A stretch of DNA of 64,000 nucleotides from Cognaticolwellia aestuarii (GTDB taxonomy: Bacteria; Pseudomonadota; Gammaproteobacteria; Enterobacterales; Alteromonadaceae), in assembly GCF_002000025.1 (NCBI RefSeq), contig NZ_MUZV01000002.1, positions 310,001 through 374,000 on the forward strand. Direction: 5' to 3'. Below, in pieces: positions 8,654-17,937 of the stretch. The notes under the pieces were generated by a model. That model was not told the DNA's origin. It saw only the letters and a list, made by a program, of their open reading frames with translations, and did not search any database. The position numbers and the translations under genes are program-made. Every line of letters starts with the position of its first letter. Positions within the stretch are counted from its first letter, which is position 1.

Positions 8654-10780
8654 ATGAAACACGTTGTTAACAAAAATCGCCTGAAACCATTAAGTCTTTT
8701 TATATCAACTGCCTTAGCATTACCGGCGGTAGTTCACGCCGCTGACAATGCCTCAGCAGTTCAAGATAACCTTGAAGTTATTGAAGTACACGCATTACGC
8801 CAGGCTTATCGTGGCAATGTACCAGCGAAAGATCTTCCTCAAGCTATCGCAACGTTATCGTTTGAAACCTTAGCGCTTAACGGTATTACCGACCTACAAG
8901 ACTCTTTAGAACTTGTTAGTGGCGTAGCCCGACAAAACGATTTTGGCGGACTTTGGGATATGTTTGCTATTCGCGGCTTTGCCGGTGATGAAAACCTGCC
9001 TTCAGCATACTTAATCAATGGTTTTAGTGCAGGCCGTGGCTTTAGCGGTAATCGCGATATATCAAACGTTGAGCGTATCGAGGTTTTAAAAGGCCCAAGT
9101 TCCGCGCTGTATGGCCGTGGTGAACCCGGTGGTACGGTTAATATTACCACCAAAAAGCCACAATTTGAGCAAGAAGGTTATTTCAAGTTAACGGCTGGTA
9201 GCTTTGATACTTATCGTGCTGAGGCTGATTATACCAACGCTTTATCAGATGATTTAGCATTTCGTATTAATGGTGCCTATGAAGATGCCCAGAGTTATCG
9301 CGATACGGTTGAAAAGAAAAAAACCATTTTGACACCGTCATTTTTATATAAGGTTAACGATGACACATTGATCAGTTACGAGCTTGAATATCTAGACCAA
9401 GAAGCAGATATGGATCGTGGCGTAGTATTTGTTGAAGGTAAAAAGTTCTCAGATTCAAATTTTTATGGTGAGCCAGCAGATGGGCCCGTTGAAATAGAAG
9501 CTACCGGCCATCAACTTCAACTTCAACATGAACTTTCAAACGACTGGTTATTAACTGCAGGCCTAAGCTATCGTGCATCTTCTTTTGAAGGCAGTGTGTC
9601 AGAGCCACGTTGGTACGATGCACAAAGTGATACGGTTGTGCGTCAACGCCGTTACCGAGAATTTGACGCAGAAGATCTATCAGCTAGATTTGAGTTAAGT
9701 GGTTCAACCGAGTTATTTGGCTTACAACACAACTTGCTTATTGGCGCTGATGCTTATCAATATGAATTAGACCGTCTTATTTTACGTTATCGCCATAGCG
9801 GCGCTGATGGTGACGGTGCTGACGCTTTTGCCATCGATTACGACAACCCAGTTTATCGCAATAACTTACCTGAAATGGGGCCTAATACTTCAGATCTAGA
9901 AGAGCAAAGTGGTCAAGGAATATATTTTCAAGATCAAATCGACTTAACGACTAACTTAAAAGCCATGTTTGGTATGCGTTACGACAGTTTTGATCAAGAC
10001 ATTACCTACCGTTTAGACAACGACCGTAAAACCAGTACGTCTAAGTCATACTTTAATCCACGTTTTGGTTTGGTTTATGCGCTTTCTGATGAAGCCCGTA
10101 TTTATACTAGCTACTCAGAAGGTGCACGTCCAAACTCAGGTACAAATGCTAATGGCAACGGTCATGATCCTGAAGAAAGTAAATCTTATGAAGTTGGTTT
10201 GAAATGGGATTTTGCAGAACAAGGTTTTAAAGGTACGGCGGCAATATTTAGCACTGAAAAAACTAACATTCTTGCCAGTAGCCCGAACGGTGATGGCACA
10301 ACTGAAGCGTTAGGTGAAGCAGAAAGTACAGGACTTGAGTTTGATGTTTCTTATGCCTTGACTGCCGATACTGTATTATCAATGTCATACGCTTATATTG
10401 ATGCGAAAAACGCCAAAGAGATAAAACTGTGGGATTATTATGTGATAGAAGACGGTGCACGCTTAGGTAATGTACCTGAGCACAGCGGTAGCTTAATGCT
10501 ACGCCAGTTTACTGAGTTTGCAGGCTATCAAGGTAGCGCAGGCGTTGTTGTACAATATGTTGGTACTCAACTTGGTGACTTTTTGGAGCAAGACTTTGAA
10601 TTGCCAAACTATACTTTAGTTAATTTATTTGCCAACGTAGCACTGACTGATGAATTAGACTTAAATGTAAATATTGATAACTTACTTAATGAAGAATACT
10701 ACGCTAACTCTTATTTTGAAGCGTGGACTATGCCTGGTGCACCACGTTCAATTAAAGCCAGTGTTAAATACTCTTTTTAA
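8654..10780 (+). CDS. TonB-dependent receptor, siderophore class
   Basis: A 708-residue outer-membrane receptor. The signal peptide ends at about residue 29 (ALPAVVHA-AD). The plug holds DLPQAIATLS, the segment GFAGDENLPSAYLINGF, the VERIEVLKGPSSALYGRGEP box and GGTVNITTKKP, all typical of siderophore receptors such as FhuA/FpvA relatives. The barrel ends in SVKYSF with the terminal Phe needed for BAM insertion. I chose ATG 8654 because it gives a proper signal peptide and follows the upstream stop directly; a longer frame from 8573 would run inside the permease gene. The ligand is unknown: iron-siderophore by class, but a peptide is possible given the exporter-type operon. Confidence 0.92.
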   Translation: MKHVVNKNRLKPLSLFISTALALPAVVHAADNASAVQDNLEVIEVHALRQAYRGNVPAKDLPQAIATLSFETLALNGITDLQDSLELVSGVARQNDFGGLWDMFAIRGFAGDENLPSAYLINGFSAGRGFSGNRDISNVERIEVLKGPSSALYGRGEPGGTVNITTKKPQFEQEGYFKLTAGSFDTYRAEADYTNALSDDLAFRINGAYEDAQSYRDTVEKKKTILTPSFLYKVNDDTLISYELEYLDQEADMDRGVVFVEGKKFSDSNFYGEPADGPVEIEATGHQLQLQHELSNDWLLTAGLSYRASSFEGSVSEPRWYDAQSDTVVRQRRYREFDAEDLSARFELSGSTELFGLQHNLLIGADAYQYELDRLILRYRHSGADGDGADAFAIDYDNPVYRNNLPEMGPNTSDLEEQSGQGIYFQDQIDLTTNLKAMFGMRYDSFDQDITYRLDNDRKTSTSKSYFNPRFGLVYALSDEARIYTSYSEGARPNSGTNANGNGHDPEESKSYEVGLKWDFAEQGFKGTAAIFSTEKTNILASSPNGDGTTEALGEAESTGLEFDVSYALTADTVLSMSYAYIDAKNAKEIKLWDYYVIEDGARLGNVPEHSGSLMLRQFTEFAGYQGSAGVVVQYVGTQLGDFLEQDFELPNYTLVNLFANVALTDELDLNVNIDNLLNEEYYANSYFEAWTMPGAPRSIKASVKYSF

Positions 10781-10841
10781 GTTAAGCTTGATTAGCCTAA
10801 GCTTTATTTGTATGGCGATTTTTATGAGCACTTAATATACC

Positions 10842-10874
10842 AGCACTTGATATAAACGCTTGATATCAAGTGCT
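10842..10874. other. Perfect 12-bp stem hairpin after the TonB receptor gene
   Basis: AGCACTTGATAT (10842-10853) pairs fully with ATATCAAGTGCT (10863-10874) around a 9-base loop. No T-run follows, so it looks like an mRNA 3' stabiliser or processing hairpin rather than a simple terminator. Confidence 0.5.
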
Positions 10875-10992
10875 CTAAAAATAACGTACATAAGTCAATG
10901 GCGGGATAAGGCAATAGCTGGCACGAAACACAGCTAACACTGTCATCATGGTTGCTATGGATATAAAACTACCATTTTATATGATGTGAGCA

Positions 10993-11026
10993 AAGGCGAG
11001 AAAAAGTACTTCCTCGCCTTTTTTAT
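10993..11026 (+). terminator. Rho-independent terminator of the ABC/TonB operon
   Basis: Stem AAGGCGAG (10993-11000) with CTCGCCTT (11013-11020), followed by TTTTATT. It lies about 210 bp after the TonB receptor stop and is the first good terminator in that direction. Confidence 0.75.
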
Positions 11027-11335
11027 TCCAGCATGATGAGGTTTTTTGTGGTGATGATGCGGTGTTCATATGTTAAATCTCAAGCGACTTTCTTTTGATA
11101 AACCACCAATTGCCATATTGGCACTATTTTATCTGCAGTATTGGTGATTTGTAGCGCTTGCGTATTTTTCTTTCATGTCATCAACAACTAACAATACTCG
11201 TTTAACGTGTAACTTTAAGCTTAATGTAGCAATGGCTGCCAAGGTCTGTTATAAACTTGACAACTTAAAGCGATATGTTGCTTCTTACAATATAAAAGTA
11301 TTTACAGTGATTACATTATTATAAACCACTCAAGG
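11027..11335. other. Gene-poor gap
   Basis: No gene, RNA or convincing repeat is seen. A short minus-strand open stretch (about 11160-11250) spells RVLLVVDDM, which recalls a response-regulator start, but it stops within 30 codons and has no ribosome site. Confidence 0.4.
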
Positions 11336-11758
11336 ATGACGTTTGATTTGAAGCATTTATCTTTCCTAACATTGTATATCGTTTGTTTATGTATACTCCC
11401 CACCAGTAACGCCACTTTGGGTCTGGCTGTAGATGAAAGCGACGCATGGAAATATCTCTACTTACTTTGCTTCTGCGGATTGATACTTATCCCCATTTTA
11501 GCGGTATTTTTTGTCTTAAAAAGTAGGCATATGGCATTAGAATACCAAGAAAGATTGCAGAAAAAACTGAATATATCGCTAATTATTCTTGTTGTCTTGA
11601 TGCTCTTAGCGGAGCTATCTTTGATGCCAAGCACGAATATTAGAGTCGATCTGTTATTGGTTATCCCTGCTTTGGTGTTACATGGCATTACTTTTTTCAT
11701 GTTCACATTTAATATTAAAAGCATCAGTAAAGCTGATGATAAAACGTCGAGAAAATAG
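11336..11758 (+). CDS. Hypothetical membrane protein with four helices
   Basis: A 140-residue, strongly hydrophobic protein with predicted helices at about residues 8-27, 38-60, 77-95 and 103-123 and a short charged tail. I do not recognise the family. The start is uncertain: the ATG at 11336 has AAGG directly in front, too close for a good ribosome site, while a TTG at 11348 sits 11 bases after it. It lies alone between a long gap and a 2H-phosphoesterase gene. Confidence 0.55.
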   Translation: MTFDLKHLSFLTLYIVCLCILPTSNATLGLAVDESDAWKYLYLLCFCGLILIPILAVFFVLKSRHMALEYQERLQKKLNISLIILVVLMLLAELSLMPSTNIRVDLLLVIPALVLHGITFFMFTFNIKSISKADDKTSRK

Positions 11759-11830
11759 CTGTGATCTCTTGCGAGTCTGTATGTACAGATTTAGTCATTG
11801 TTAGGTTTACTATAGGGTTTGTTGAATAAC

Positions 11831-12454
11831 ATGTTTTCAAAATTTTTAGCGATGGATACTACGTACCCGACTCAATTACGGGATTTTCCCGAGTGGCATA
11901 AAGGCATTAAACATTATGGCTTTTGGGCTATTGAAGTATCATCGAAGGCCTGTCACGATGAAATAGATAAGCATAAGGCATATTTTGCTGATAAATTACA
12001 TGCTAACTATTCACGTCAGCCTCACGTTACTTTGGCTGCATCAGGCTTAATGTCTGATATGCATTTCAATCAATCCTTAATCAGCAAACAAGTTAAGCAA
12101 CTAAAAGAAAATGCTATTAAAGCATTTTCATTACAGTTGTCACATTGCAACAGCTTTTCAGTTTGTCCTTACCTGTCGGTGCTTGACCCACAAAATAACT
12201 TAAATGCTATCCGAGAGTGCTTGAGTAAAACTGCTGAAAAAAATAACCCTGAAAACTATACCCCACATGTAACACTTGGTTTTTATGATAAAGCGTATGC
12301 AACAACAGATATAGTTAACAAAATGTCTAATTTTGATTCTAAAGATATCGAATTTATGGTCAAAGAAATAGTTTTCGCGCAATATGAAACTAAAGATGTT
12401 CAAGGACCTTATCAAGTGTTACATCGTATTAAATTAGCTGATGTTAACGCTTAA
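11831..12454 (+). CDS. 2H phosphoesterase-like protein (2'-5' RNA ligase superfamily)
   Basis: A protein of about 207 residues with two H-x-T motifs in the context PHVTL, one at about residue 62 and one at about 150, spaced as in the LigT/2H fold where the two histidines act in the cleft. Enzymes of this fold open or close 2',3'-cyclic or 2',5' phosphates in RNA or small nucleotides. The N-terminal GIKHYGFWAIEV strand fits the fold. ATG 11831 is preferred over TTG codons at 11819 and 11822. The exact substrate is not readable. Confidence 0.72.
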   Translation: MFSKFLAMDTTYPTQLRDFPEWHKGIKHYGFWAIEVSSKACHDEIDKHKAYFADKLHANYSRQPHVTLAASGLMSDMHFNQSLISKQVKQLKENAIKAFSLQLSHCNSFSVCPYLSVLDPQNNLNAIRECLSKTAEKNNPENYTPHVTLGFYDKAYATTDIVNKMSNFDSKDIEFMVKEIVFAQYETKDVQGPYQVLHRIKLADVNA

Positions 12455-12532
12455 ATATTACTAAAGGCTCTACAATACACTTTAATATCAACGCTTAATA
12501 TTATCAAAGCTATACTAAAATGAACAAATCGC

Positions 12533-13051
12533 TTATTTACTTTCTAGCAACAAATTAAAGGTTTTAACATCACAGCTATTGAGTGCGTCACAACCTTTAA
12601 TAATAAACTTTAAACTCGATCGATGTTCATCTAAAAAAACTGCACTGCCTACAAAGTTATGGTCGATCGAACAAGACAAGGTATTGTCGTCAATAATGCA
12701 TTGAACTTCGCCGGTAGCGTTAGGGCAGAGTGAGAATGAGTCACTGCCACATCTAAGTTCGACTATTTTATTGTCGTCAGAGTGTTCTTCACCATTAGTA
12801 GATAAATATAAATCTATTTTGTACGTAGCAGAGCTTGGAGATACCCATTGCACTTCAAAGCTAGTACCTTCTTTAATGCTGACTTGCTCTTGGTCATAAT
12901 AGTCTTTCGCATCAAACCTAACGTTATGTAAAACAAATTTTTCGGGGTCAACGGGTAACGGGTTGGTTTCTGCCTCAGTTTTACTGCTACTGCTACCACC
13001 TCCGCAGGCGCTTAAAAGTAAAAAACTGAGGGGAATTAGAATTCGTTTCAT
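12533..13051 (-). CDS. Hypothetical lipoprotein
   Basis: A 172-residue protein with a lipoprotein signal MKRILIPLSFLLLSACGGG (lipobox LSAC, Cys16) and a Ser/Gly/Glu linker after it. The mature part is acidic with several cysteines (RCGSDSFSLC, QCIIDDNTLSC, GCDALNSC), which suggests disulfides in a small beta domain. No family recognised. It stands before a DUF4019-like gene on the same strand in the direction of transcription, 47 bp apart. Confidence 0.65.
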   Translation of the reverse strand: MKRILIPLSFLLLSACGGGSSSSKTEAETNPLPVDPEKFVLHNVRFDAKDYYDQEQVSIKEGTSFEVQWVSPSSATYKIDLYLSTNGEEHSDDNKIVELRCGSDSFSLCPNATGEVQCIIDDNTLSCSIDHNFVGSAVFLDEHRSSLKFIIKGCDALNSCDVKTFNLLLESK

Positions 13052-13098
13052 AAATGTCCTTATTATTAAATCAACTGTATTTCGATAAAATCATAGGG

Positions 13099-13494
13099 TT
13101 ACTGAATAAAATAACCAACAGGTAACCATTGCCCGCTACTTTTACTTAGCGTTAAAGTTTCGGTAGAGGATTTTTTATTTTGAAACTGAGTTTGAAATTG
13201 AATAACCAGGTATTCACCGTCAGGAACACCAGGAAGAGATGAATATTCTTTAGAACTTAACTCTTTTCGAGAAATAACCTTACCTAGTGGCGTGCGAATA
13301 CTCTTGAGGGCATTGTGCCATTTATTTTGTGATAGTTGCGTTTGAAAAAAAGCGTCGGCACTTTGCCAGCTTTCATTATACTTTCCAGTATCAACAATAT
13401 TAAGCCATTGCTGCGCAGCACTTGTACCTAATGTGGGATTTACCCAGACAAACGCTGGGCTACACAGTGCTAATATTAATATGAACTTTTTCAT
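13099..13494 (-). CDS. DUF4019-like secreted protein
   Basis: A 131-residue protein with a signal peptide (about residues 1-17) and a mature part that opens with AAQQWLNIVDTGKYNESWQ and goes on to W-H-N-A-L-K-S-I-R-x-P-L-G-K-V, then DGEYLVIQFQTQF and a closing GQWLPVGYFI. This order matches my memory of DUF4019, a small alpha-beta domain of unknown role, likely NTF2-like, in the periplasm. It precedes the lipoprotein gene and may be co-transcribed with it. Confidence 0.75.
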   Translation of the reverse strand: MKKFILILALCSPAFVWVNPTLGTSAAQQWLNIVDTGKYNESWQSADAFFQTQLSQNKWHNALKSIRTPLGKVISRKELSSKEYSSLPGVPDGEYLVIQFQTQFQNKKSSTETLTLSKSSGQWLPVGYFIQ

Positions 13495-13824
13495 GCTAAT
13501 TCCTTTTATACCGATATAGTTATCGTAGATTCCAAGTTAGTTAACAGTCTATCATGTAGACGCAGCATTAATATCAACGACTTTGCATTTTAATAACTTA
13601 TCATAAAGTACTGTCAATCCAAATGGTTAATGTCATGTAAAAACGTGAAAATAGCCTAATAAATTAAGCGCAGTTAACGACTTATTCTATAGAGCGAGTG
13701 CAGTTCGACAGGTTTGCTGGAGGTAAAATCTTGTCGGCTAACTCAACGGCTAGACAGTCAATAAAGTATGAGTTTGCATTTGGCGCTAAAACCTATAACT
13801 GAAGGGCAGTGTTACAGTTGATAA
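13495..13824. other. Gene-poor gap of 330 bp
   Basis: It holds the promoter side of the DUF4019-like gene. I see no ORF with known content, RNA gene or strong hairpin. Confidence 0.4.
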
Positions 13825-14280
13825 TTACAGCTTACAGGTCATAAATTGACTATTGGCGTCTAACTGATAATCGCCGAATGGTCCGCAGTATTCAAAGCCA
13901 AACTTAGTATAAAGTTGCCTTGCGGGTTGGAAAAAATCCATAGAACCTGTTTCTAAACTTATTTTTTGATAATTTCGTTGTTTCGCTATTGTTAAAATAT
14001 GTGTCATTAATGTAGAGGCAACGCCAAGTTGGCGTGCATTTGAAGCGGTGCGCATTGATTTAAGCTCTGCGTGGGTGGCATCAAGCTCTCGTAATGCCAC
14101 ACAGCCCAATAATGTAGCGTTATTCCAACAGCTATAAAATGTTATTGAGGAGTCTTTTAAGGCGTTAATATCAAGTGCATGAACGCTTTTAGCCGGTGAT
14201 GTGGCATACATATCAGCTAAATATTCTGCTAATAATGAGATCACTTCACCGCCAGTTAAATCATCAATTTTTATTTCCAT
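13825..14280 (-). CDS. GNAT family N-acetyltransferase
   Basis: A 151-residue GNAT. The acetyl-CoA loop is in ARQLGVASTLMTHIL (Q-x-x-G-x-A) at about residues 82-96, preceded by the AELKSMRT strand and followed by KISLETGSMDFFQPARQLYTKFGFEYCGPF, the usual motif B. The protein resembles YafP/ElaA-size acetyltransferases acting on small amines or amino acids. It lies 50 bp after the crotonase gene on the same strand. Confidence 0.85.
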   Translation of the reverse strand: MEIKIDDLTGGEVISLLAEYLADMYATSPAKSVHALDINALKDSSITFYSCWNNATLLGCVALRELDATHAELKSMRTASNARQLGVASTLMTHILTIAKQRNYQKISLETGSMDFFQPARQLYTKFGFEYCGPFGDYQLDANSQFMTCKL

Positions 14281-14329
14281 CTTGCTTTAAGCTGCCTTGA
14301 TATTTATCGCCATTGTTAATGTGCTCAAC

Positions 14330-15139
14330 TTACCACTTTTTACGTGGTAAAAAAGCTTTTTGTTGCTCAGCATCGTGGGTTTGATTATAAACCTTACGTT
14401 GCATGTTTTTACCCATCATGACTCTGATTTGATAGTAAGACTCACGAAATAGAGCCCAGCCCTTACTACCTTGCCAGCTTTTATTATAAAGCCTTTTATT
14501 AGCAGCAACGGCGTCAGGAGATTGTACAAGCAAAGACTCAGCAAAGGCTTGTGCATCGGCCAATGGCGTTTCAGTGACTTGTGTCACTAAATTTAGTGCT
14601 AGTGCTTGCTGTCCGGTAAACATTTCAGCTGTCATCGCCAGTTTTTTTGCTTGGTCTATTGCGATCAAATCACGTAAGGCAACTGTGCCGCCCATGTCAG
14701 GTATTAAGCCCCATTTTCCTTCTAATATAGACAGTGAACTATCAGGTGTGGCAAACCTAAAATCAGCACCTAAGGCTATTTGTAAACCGCCACCCCAGCA
14801 GCGACCATGAATGGCACAAATCACCGGCGCCGGAATATCTTGCCAACCGGTAGAGACCACTTGTGCTAAATTAGCTCGCCATGGTAACGCTTTAAATAGG
14901 AGTTTTACCATACTCATGGGTGATTTCATTATTGACTTAACATCTAAACCAGAGCAAAAGTCGTCGCCATTACCGGAAACAATCACTGCGCGAATAGTTC
15001 TATTTTTACGCAATTGTTTTATCGTGCTGCGAATGGCAATGAACATCGCCATATCTAGGGCATTAAGTTTGTCAGCACGATTAAGTTTAACGTGTGCTAT
15101 GTGGTTAGTGATCTCTACAATTACTCGTTGCTCAGTCAT
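14330..15139 (-). CDS. Enoyl-CoA hydratase/isomerase (crotonase) family protein
   Basis: A 269-residue crotonase. The first oxyanion loop is GNGDDFCSGLDVKS at about residues 57-70 and the second is HGRCWGGGLQIALGADFRFA at about 105-124. EGKWGLIPDMGGT carries a Glu/Asp pair near the hydratase glutamate positions. I chose ATG 15139, which follows GGAC and matches crotonase N-termini (EITNHIAHVKLNR); a longer frame to 15211 adds a non-family leader. The third position in the active site reads D-M-G, so it may be an isomerase or other acyl-CoA enzyme rather than a plain hydratase. Confidence 0.85.
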   Translation of the reverse strand: MTEQRVIVEITNHIAHVKLNRADKLNALDMAMFIAIRSTIKQLRKNRTIRAVIVSGNGDDFCSGLDVKSIMKSPMSMVKLLFKALPWRANLAQVVSTGWQDIPAPVICAIHGRCWGGGLQIALGADFRFATPDSSLSILEGKWGLIPDMGGTVALRDLIAIDQAKKLAMTAEMFTGQQALALNLVTQVTETPLADAQAFAESLLVQSPDAVAANKRLYNKSWQGSKGWALFRESYYQIRVMMGKNMQRKVYNQTHDAEQQKAFLPRKKW

Positions 15140-15317
15140 GGGCGTCCTTGGCTTTTCGCTAATTTGGCGACAAATATAATAATGGTATGACCAGTACCAT
15201 AGCGAAAGCATTTATTAATGTCTATATGGCGGAGAGGTGAATACTTGTAAATGACACTGATTTATCGCACATTATCAGCATATATTTTTACACTACAACA
15301 ATTTATGGCGAGCTTTT

Positions 15318-16358
15318 ATGAAAAATAAACCGTGGTTAACGACAGTTTTAGCTTTAGCGAGTATGCAATTATTTATGGTTAATAACGTACAAGCTCAGCA
15401 GGCTTATGCTATTGCCATTCATGGTGGGGCCGGCACGATAGATAAAAGCAAAATGAGCAAAGAAAATCGTGTAGCGTATGAAACTAAGCTTAAGCAAGCG
15501 CGCGATACAGGTTACCAACTGTTGGCTGCCGGTGAATCTAGTCAAGCGGCAGTGATAGCTGCGATTCAAATACTGGAAGACTCGCCATTGTTTAATGCCG
15601 GTAAAGGGGCTGTTTATACCTTTGATGGCGAGCATGAGCTTGATGCGTCTATTATGAATGGCAAAACCTTAAATGCCGGCGCTGTTTCAGGTGTCAAAAC
15701 AGTAAAAAGCCCAATAGCATTGGCTGAAGAGGTGATGGAGAACTCTGTTCATGTCATGCTCAGTGGTGAAGGTGCAGAAGTATTTGCCAAGCAACAAGGT
15801 TTAGCTTTGGTTAATAACCATTACTTTGATACCGATGCCAGATACCAATCTTTATTAAAAGCTAAGCAGCAGTTAGCCGAAAAAGAAAAGCAATTAAAAG
15901 ACTTTCAAGCCGCCCATCAAACCCTAAATAATGAATATAAATACGGCACAGTGGGTGCGGTAGCGCTTGATAAATCAGGTACACTAACGGCAGGTACCAG
16001 TACCGGCGGTATGACCGCGAAACGTTTTGGTCGTGTTGGTGATGCACCTATTATTGGCGCAGGCACTTATGCGAATAACGATAGTTGTGCAGTTTCAGCT
16101 ACTGGCCATGGTGAGTATTTTATTCGTTATCATGTTGCCGCAGACATTTGTGCGCGTATGCAATATCAAGGGATCAGCCTTGAAAAAGCGGCAGACGTGG
16201 TGATTAACGATGTTTTAGTTGAGGCCGGTGGCTCGGGTGGTATTATCGCTATCGATACCGCAGGCAATATTACTATGCCATTTAATAGCACAGGCATGTA
16301 TCGTGCGAGTAAATCGTCAACAGGCGAAGAATTTGTCGGGATATTTAAAGATGATTAA
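15318..16358 (+). CDS. iaaA: Isoaspartyl peptidase/L-asparaginase, plant type, exported
   Basis: A 346-residue Ntn-hydrolase precursor. A signal peptide (about residues 1-26, VQA-QQ) is followed by AIAIHGGAGT, the LEDSPLFNAGKGAVYTFDGEHELDASIMNG segment typical of the alpha subunit, a charged linker, then the self-cleavage site YG-TVGAVALD, where Thr211 becomes the nucleophile of the beta subunit. GTSTGGMTAKRFGRVGDAPIIGAGTYA binds the substrate. It removes isoaspartyl residues from dipeptides and has asparaginase side activity, here probably in the periplasm. The stop overlaps an ATG of the creA frame. Confidence 0.92.
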   Translation: MKNKPWLTTVLALASMQLFMVNNVQAQQAYAIAIHGGAGTIDKSKMSKENRVAYETKLKQARDTGYQLLAAGESSQAAVIAAIQILEDSPLFNAGKGAVYTFDGEHELDASIMNGKTLNAGAVSGVKTVKSPIALAEEVMENSVHVMLSGEGAEVFAKQQGLALVNNHYFDTDARYQSLLKAKQQLAEKEKQLKDFQAAHQTLNNEYKYGTVGAVALDKSGTLTAGTSTGGMTAKRFGRVGDAPIIGAGTYANNDSCAVSATGHGEYFIRYHVAADICARMQYQGISLEKAADVVINDVLVEAGGSGGIIAIDTAGNITMPFNSTGMYRASKSSTGEEFVGIFKDD

Positions 16359-16362
16359 ACAT

Positions 16363-16932
16363 ATGAAAACTTCAAAAAATAACATGATGACAAAAAAGCG
16401 TATGGTTAAAAAAAATAGAATGGGTACAAAAGCGTTAGCAAAATTTATCACGGCACCGAAAGCGAAATTTTGTTTGGGTTTACTGGCATTAACGGCTCTT
16501 GCTGGTTGTTCAGATGAGGTTGGCAAAGTTAGTTTAGGCTTATTTACCACCAAAGACGTCGTGATAACCGCGAAACAAGATCCGCTCGTTGCAGGGGTTA
16601 CTTGTCATATTAGTCATGTTGAGGCTGATTTAGACTTTTCTGACCCGTCAGATATGAGCATAGCTTGTCGACAAACCGGTGAAATAACAGCAGAGGCTTT
16701 AGCGAGAATAGATCGCTCGAAAAACGGCGAAGTCGTCTTTAAAGAGTCTAAAAGTATTTTGTTTAAAAGCTTAAAGGTAAGACGTATTTATGATGCTGAA
16801 CATAAAACGTTAATTTACCTGTCTTATTCTACAAAAGAATCGTCAGGTAGCCATCATCACTCCCTATCAACCGTACCTTTGTATAACACTAAGGCTTGGC
16901 AGTGGGCATTGGCGCAAAATATTAAGCATTAA
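16363..16932 (+). CDS. creA: CreA family lipoprotein
   Basis: CreA-like protein of about 190 residues. The mature part has the CreA pattern: a G-x-V-x-x-x-x-x-T-K-D-V-V opening, DPLVAGVTCHISHVE, IACRQTGEI, GEVVFKESKSILFKSLKVRRIYDAEHKTLIYLSYS and SLSTVPLY. Unlike E. coli CreA it ends its signal in ALAGCSDEV, a lipobox, after an unusually long basic N-terminus; ATG choices at 16351, 16363, 16378 and 16402 all keep the lipobox, so the start is uncertain. CreA is a conserved periplasmic protein of unknown function. It is coupled to iaaA by overlap or a 4-bp gap. Confidence 0.82.
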   Translation: MKTSKNNMMTKKRMVKKNRMGTKALAKFITAPKAKFCLGLLALTALAGCSDEVGKVSLGLFTTKDVVITAKQDPLVAGVTCHISHVEADLDFSDPSDMSIACRQTGEITAEALARIDRSKNGEVVFKESKSILFKSLKVRRIYDAEHKTLIYLSYSTKESSGSHHHSLSTVPLYNTKAWQWALAQNIKH

Positions 16933-17020
16933 TTTGCTAAACACTCTGCTGAATGTTGTTTATTGAATTTTCTTTGTTCGTGATTCAGCTAAATTTATTG
17001 ATTTTAAAGTAGTAGAAACT

Positions 17021-17803
17021 ATGTTGGCAAAACTGTTTAGTCCGAAAGAAATTATTGACCAAAATACTCAACGTTGGATATTGGATACTTTTGCTTGGGC
17101 AATCGAAAATTTTGATATAAATGTCTTAAAAAATGATGCACGTTTGATCTTACCTACCAATGACTTTTACCCCGGCACAGTGTCGAGTATTGATGAAATG
17201 GCGCAAGCGATGTTTGTTAAGACAAAAAACTACGCCGGTATGCAAAAGTGGCCAATTGAACTGGTATCGAGCGCACCGACTTCAGTCACCACCATTAATG
17301 ATTTGGCGCTAGGAACTTCATTGCGAGGTGAGCAGGCTGAGGTATCATTGAGCCCCGAAAGTTCACCGCTAATGTTAGGTTTTACACCTCAACAAGTAAA
17401 TCAGCCTCAAGACTTTATTGCTGCGATCACGCAAGCACTCGCGGGCATTTTAGTGACCTCAAACAAGGTATTGCCTCCCGGTGGTCAAGAATACCTACCT
17501 CAAGCGATAGATCTTGTGGCCTGCTTTATGGGCTTTGGTGTTATTTTTGCTAATACGGCCTATCAATTTCGAGGTGGTTGTGGCACTTGTAATAATGCCA
17601 GTTTAAACCGTCAAGCGGCATTAACAGAACCCGAAACCTTATATGCTTTAGCACTTTTTTGTGTACTAAAAAAACAACCCATGAAAAGTATCAAAGGGCA
17701 CTTAAAATCACATTTAAGAAAAGATTTCGCCAGTGCTTACAAAAGTATTGAGCAATCACTTTCATCAAGCACACAACCGGCATTGTTAGCCATGGTAAGT
17801 TAA
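17021..17803 (+). CDS. Conserved hypothetical protein with a CGTC motif
   Basis: A 260-residue soluble protein that I do not recognise by family name. It starts MLAKLFSPKEIIDQNTQRWILDTFAWAI and has a middle rich in Thr/Ser/Glu. At about residue 185 stands FRGGCGTCNNASLNRQAALTE, with a C-x-x-C pair in a Gly-rich loop followed by an Asn/Arg segment, then a helical C-terminus LYALALFCVLKKQ. The Cys pair could bind metal or act in redox. It lies between creA and a CBS protein, without clear coupling. Confidence 0.7.
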   Translation: MLAKLFSPKEIIDQNTQRWILDTFAWAIENFDINVLKNDARLILPTNDFYPGTVSSIDEMAQAMFVKTKNYAGMQKWPIELVSSAPTSVTTINDLALGTSLRGEQAEVSLSPESSPLMLGFTPQQVNQPQDFIAAITQALAGILVTSNKVLPPGGQEYLPQAIDLVACFMGFGVIFANTAYQFRGGCGTCNNASLNRQAALTEPETLYALALFCVLKKQPMKSIKGHLKSHLRKDFASAYKSIEQSLSSSTQPALLAMVS

Positions 17804-17937
17804 CGAATAGTTAAAACAAAAAAGTGAAGAATATTTTTCTAAACGGATGATTTATTTGCAAATGCGTCTACAGTTAATGGTATGCATGCAAATTAAATTA
17901 TTTGTAACTTGGTTATTTTAATTTTTAGGAAATTTCT

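Noticed and set aside
10263-10460. Minus-strand ORF inside the TonB receptor
   Set aside because: Pure antisense shadow with His/Gln-rich nonsense and no start context.
11160-11250. Response-regulator start RVLLVVDDM on the minus strand
   Set aside because: Stops within 30 codons, no ribosome site, no further receiver motifs.
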